This document shows positions 61,869-64,000 of a stretch of 64,000 nt of DNA, one piece after another. Location of the stretch: NCBI GenBank assembly GCA_017623295.1, contig JAGAPK010000016.1, positions 38,962 through 102,961 on the forward strand. The letters run 5' to 3'. The translations under genes were made by a program, and so were the position numbers. The DNA is from Lachnospiraceae bacterium. Its GTDB lineage: Bacteria > Bacillota > Clostridia > Lachnospirales > Lachnospiraceae. The notes beneath the pieces were generated by a model. It was given only the letters and a program-made list of their open reading frames with translations, had not been told where the DNA came from and searched no databases. Position 1 is the stretch's first letter. Each line of letters starts with the position of its first letter.

Positions 61869-62570
61869 TTATTTCCCTATTTCTTCTACTGTTTCATTCA
61901 ACCGCTTCCGCATAATTACCAGCACACCTACCGCACAAATAAGCGCCGGTAAAATAAACCGATCCGGTCCTAATAATAATAAAAACAAAATACCACACGC
62001 GGCACCAATAATTGCCGAAGAATGTGCTTTCTTCTCCTGCCATTGTTCCACTACAATAACAACAAACAGTGCCGTCATCGAAAAGTCAATTCCTGTTGAA
62101 TCAAATGTAATATACTGTCCAATTAAAGCACCCAGAACAGAACCGGTTACCCAGTAACACTGATCCAGAAAAGAAATCCAGAAATAAACCTTTTTCTCAT
62201 CCAGCCCTTCCGGTACCTTCGTTCCACACAAAACCGAATATGTTTCATCTGTCAAAGAAAAGACCAGATAGGGATAAGCTTTTCCCATCTTTTTATATTT
62301 TTCTACAAAAGAAAGACCATAGAAAATATGTCTTCCATTTATAAAAAAAGTCATAATAGCCGCATGTAACAGGCTGACTCCGCCCGTCAGCATTGTTACC
62401 AATACAAACTGCATACTTCCTGCATAAATCACTACGCTTGCCAGAAAAGCCCACACAAAACTATATCCGGCATTCTGTATCAGCAAGCCAAAGGCAAATC
62501 CCAGAAAAATATATCCAAGCATAACCGGTATGGATTGGCGGAATGCAAACAGCCAATTTTTTGATTTCAT
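61869..62570 (-). CDS. azlC: AzlC-like branched-chain amino acid permease
   Basis: A 233-residue AzlC-family permease with about seven helices. SIPVMLGYIFLGFAFGLLIQNAGYSFVWAFLASVVIYAGSMQ and the conserved FINGRHIFYGLSF and SLTDETYSV are typical. With AzlD it forms an exporter; natural substrates include leucine-type amino acids and analogues. It lies four bases after the CgeB-like gene. Confidence 0.92.
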   Translation of the reverse strand: MKSKNWLFAFRQSIPVMLGYIFLGFAFGLLIQNAGYSFVWAFLASVVIYAGSMQFVLVTMLTGGVSLLHAAIMTFFINGRHIFYGLSFVEKYKKMGKAYPYLVFSLTDETYSVLCGTKVPEGLDEKKVYFWISFLDQCYWVTGSVLGALIGQYITFDSTGIDFSMTALFVVIVVEQWQEKKAHSSAIIGAACGILFLLLLGPDRFILPALICAVGVLVIMRKRLNETVEEIGK

Positions 62571-62574
62571 TCTT

Positions 62575-63756
62575 CTACTCCCCGGATTCTATCAGTTTAT
62601 GCAAAACAGCTGCCCTATGTTCCCACATATGCTCTGCCTTCGCCACCTGATAACCGTTATCTATTATTTCCTGTAATTTCGGAGGATTCGATAAAAGTTC
62701 ATAAGCAATATCCGGTAGTTCTTCCAAATGTGCCATCGAATATAATTTGCAATGCACATCATTGTGTAAAATTTCATCCAGATATACACTGCTGTCTGTC
62801 AGACAAAGAGCACCGTTTAACATAGAATTAAAAATTCTATCATGCGCACCATCTCGAAACCAAGGCATTACATTCAAAGAAATTTTGGACTGGCAAAGTT
62901 TTTTTAAGCAGCCTTCTGAATCCAGGCTATTTCCAATTACCAAATTTTCCGGCTTTTCACAAGGCAGTTTATCCCATCCACTACCAAATACATATACCTT
63001 TATTCCTGCATCAGCAAGCACTTGTACTGCCTGTCCCCTCGTCTGATACCGGACATACAAATCAATAAAAGTAAGTTTGCTCATTACAAGCTTCAGTTCT
63101 TCCTCCGTAGCTTCCGGAATCTCCCGCATAATATGCTCCTCAGCTACCTCTTCAATCGTCCGCATCGGATGTGCTAACAAATCATCAATCATCCCATAGT
63201 AAAAAGCCGTATATTCATCATCAATTCTTGTAATATATTTCTCAAATTGCTTTGGCGGCGCATAATTACCCACCATTGTAACATCATATCTTCGATACTG
63301 CGCCGGAACATAAGATTTATTCGGATATAACTCCGTTCCTGCAAGCGGCAGAAATGGTCCCCTCTGAATTTCCGGGAAAAAACGCTCCATATATTTTTCA
63401 TGGTTTCTATCAATACTGATATGATGATAGCCTTTTGGAACACGCTCCAGAAAATGATGATAATACATCGGATGATCCACCACAATATTATAGCTTGGTA
63501 TTTCCAGTGCATCCCACATCGTACGGTCATTTTCATCCAAAAAATAATCTTCACCGCTCATACCATGAAAATTAAAATTCACTAAAACTGTATTCCCTTT
63601 TTCAAAAAAACGGAAAAATTTGTCCGTACTGCTCCAGGGTTTGCTTAAGTCATAAATAAAGGTTTCATGCCCCATTTTCTGAAAAGCTTCCGCTAACTGT
63701 ATGGAAAAATATCCCTGGGTTTCAATATCGCCCTCAAAAAGCATTATTTTTTTCAT
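62575..63756 (-). CDS. CgeB-like glycosyltransferase family protein
   Basis: A 393-residue GT-B-like protein similar to CgeB (DUF3880 N-terminal half plus a glycosyltransferase-1-like C-terminal half). Landmarks are MLFEGDIETQGYFSIQLAEAF, FNFHGMSGEDYF, YNIVVDHPMYYHHFL, YDVTMVGNYAPPKQFEKYI and KISLNVMPWFRDGAHDRIFNSMLNGALCLTD, the last a sugar-nucleotide-binding region. CgeB works on the spore surface of Bacillus; here the acceptor is unknown. The ATG has a weak ribosome site. It heads the azlC-azlD genes. Confidence 0.85.
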   Translation of the reverse strand: MKKIMLFEGDIETQGYFSIQLAEAFQKMGHETFIYDLSKPWSSTDKFFRFFEKGNTVLVNFNFHGMSGEDYFLDENDRTMWDALEIPSYNIVVDHPMYYHHFLERVPKGYHHISIDRNHEKYMERFFPEIQRGPFLPLAGTELYPNKSYVPAQYRRYDVTMVGNYAPPKQFEKYITRIDDEYTAFYYGMIDDLLAHPMRTIEEVAEEHIMREIPEATEEELKLVMSKLTFIDLYVRYQTRGQAVQVLADAGIKVYVFGSGWDKLPCEKPENLVIGNSLDSEGCLKKLCQSKISLNVMPWFRDGAHDRIFNSMLNGALCLTDSSVYLDEILHNDVHCKLYSMAHLEELPDIAYELLSNPPKLQEIIDNGYQVAKAEHMWEHRAAVLHKLIESGE

Positions 63757-63811
63757 GATGCAACCATTCTTTCAATTCATAATAAACCAATTTAATGTTA
63801 TCACAGTTTTT

Positions 63812-63837
63812 AGAAAATGCCTATATAGCATTTTCTT
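63812..63837. repeat. Hairpin between the intron and the CgeB-like gene
   Basis: GAAAATGC and GCATTTTC pair perfectly around a seven-base A/T loop. Short T-tracts flank both sides, so it could be a weak bidirectional terminator. Confidence 0.5.
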
Positions 63838-63909
63838 TTATACAAAAAAGGAGACTGAAAATCGAGTAGGAGAAAATTCCTCTTTATAGAGAAATTTTCG
63901 ACCTCTCAC

Positions 63910-63943
63910 ACCACCGTGCGTACCGTTCGGTACACGGCGGTTC
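63910..63943 (-). ncRNA. Group II intron domain V
   Basis: On the minus strand ACCGCCGT pairs with ACGGTGGT, enclosing a two-base bulge and a GTACC-GAAC-GGTAC upper hairpin. The total length of 34 bases is the size of domain V. A G-U pair falls in the middle of a CGC triad, the form used by group IIC introns, rather than AGC. Confidence 0.78.
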
Positions 63944-63950
63944 AATCAAT

Positions 63951-64000
63951 TTAACAAGTGACACACTTTTCGGTGTAGTAGTCTAACATGGAGACTAATC
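63951..64000 (-). CDS. Possible C-terminus of the intron-encoded reverse transcriptase
   Basis: An open frame of 15 codons runs from the window edge to a TAA at 63951-63953, just upstream of domain V, where intron-encoded proteins normally end. The residues (LVSMLDYYTEKCVTC) are too few to prove identity; the call rests on position. Confidence 0.4.
   Translation of the reverse strand, partial: LVSMLDYYTEKCVTC

Larger units (their letters stand above)
63861..64000 (-). mobile_element. Group II intron, 3' end (continues beyond window)
   Basis: The minus strand carries the last part of a group II intron. A 34-base domain V is followed by a domain VI hairpin (GAAAATTTCTC and GAGGAATTTTC arms, ~63873-63900) and the 3' end CCTACTCGAT. 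The intron and its likely reverse transcriptase extend past the window. The boundary at 63861 is estimated from the typical 3' sequence of these introns. Confidence 0.75.

Noticed and set aside
1-64000. tRNA, rRNA, CRISPR arrays, transposases, prophage genes
   Set aside because: Nothing with the required structure or protein motifs was seen; the only mobile element recognised is the partial group II intron at the right edge.

Overview
The window looks like chromosome of a Gram-positive anaerobe of the Lachnospiraceae (Clostridia). The A+T-rich sequence, strong AAAGGAG-type ribosome sites, a T-box in front of metG, a SEC-C-tailed methionine aminopeptidase, FabK-type fatty-acid synthesis, SpmA/SpmB spore proteins and YesM/YesN-type two-component systems all fit. 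The genus cannot be fixed from the sequence alone. Almost all genes lie on the minus strand. The plus-strand exceptions are an AraR-type repressor, a diguanylate cyclase and a DUF885 protein at 25.8-34.2 kb.

Layout. 1-5.9 kb: GNAT acetyltransferase (cut by the window edge), D-lactate dehydrogenase, DUF1002 protein, lysophospholipase-like hydrolase and methionyl-tRNA synthetase behind a Met-type T-box. 5.9-9.0 kb: an unassigned three-gene exported/membrane locus with two paralogous secreted proteins. 9.1-13.8 kb: methionine aminopeptidase, a signal-less GH9 glycosidase, and a FIST sensor paired with a soluble chemoreceptor. 13.9-31.1 kb: a full L-arabinose system. It has rpe, split transketolase, araD, an FGGY kinase, araA, a YtfQRT/YjfF-like furanose ABC importer, a divergent AraR-type repressor, and a three-component sensor made of a lipoprotein binding protein, a YesM-type kinase and a YesN-type regulator. 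31.2-34.6 kb: diguanylate cyclase, DUF885 protein and a FabT-like MarR regulator. 34.7-38.9 kb: an FtsX-type exporter with a coiled-coil ectodomain, its ATPase and a membrane-anchored Mrr-like nuclease. 39.0-44.7 kb: spmB and spmA, separated by a receiver protein, a hybrid kinase broken by one in-frame TAG, and a TetR regulator. 44.7-46.7 kb: ogt and a polytopic membrane protein. 46.9-53.9 kb: fatty-acid synthesis (acpP, fabK, fabD, fabG, fabF, fabZ, an FMN oxidoreductase, fabH). 54-61.5 kb: a housekeeping run resembling the Bacillus subtilis yaaO-yabC region. 61.5-63.8 kb: AzlCD and a CgeB-like protein. 63.86-64.0 kb: the 3' end of a group II intron with a CGC-type domain V.

How parts connect. 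Importer, isomerase, kinase, epimerase, Rpe and the split transketolase form a continuous route from external arabinose or arabinofuranosides to pentose-phosphate intermediates. The sensor binding protein is a clear paralogue of the transport binding protein, so the three-component system probably senses the same sugar. A TTTGA-N3-TCAAA palindrome occurs at the promoter of the FabT-like gene, at the acpP promoter and upstream of fabD. This links the regulator at 34 kb to the fatty-acid cluster 20 kb away.

No tRNA, rRNA, CRISPR array, transposase or phage gene was recognised. The best candidates for undescribed biology are the 5.9-8.8 kb exported-protein locus, the arabinose three-component sensor with its palindromic control region, the FabT-type box network with the four-hairpin fabK-fabD spacer, and the membrane-anchored nuclease tied to an ABC exporter.
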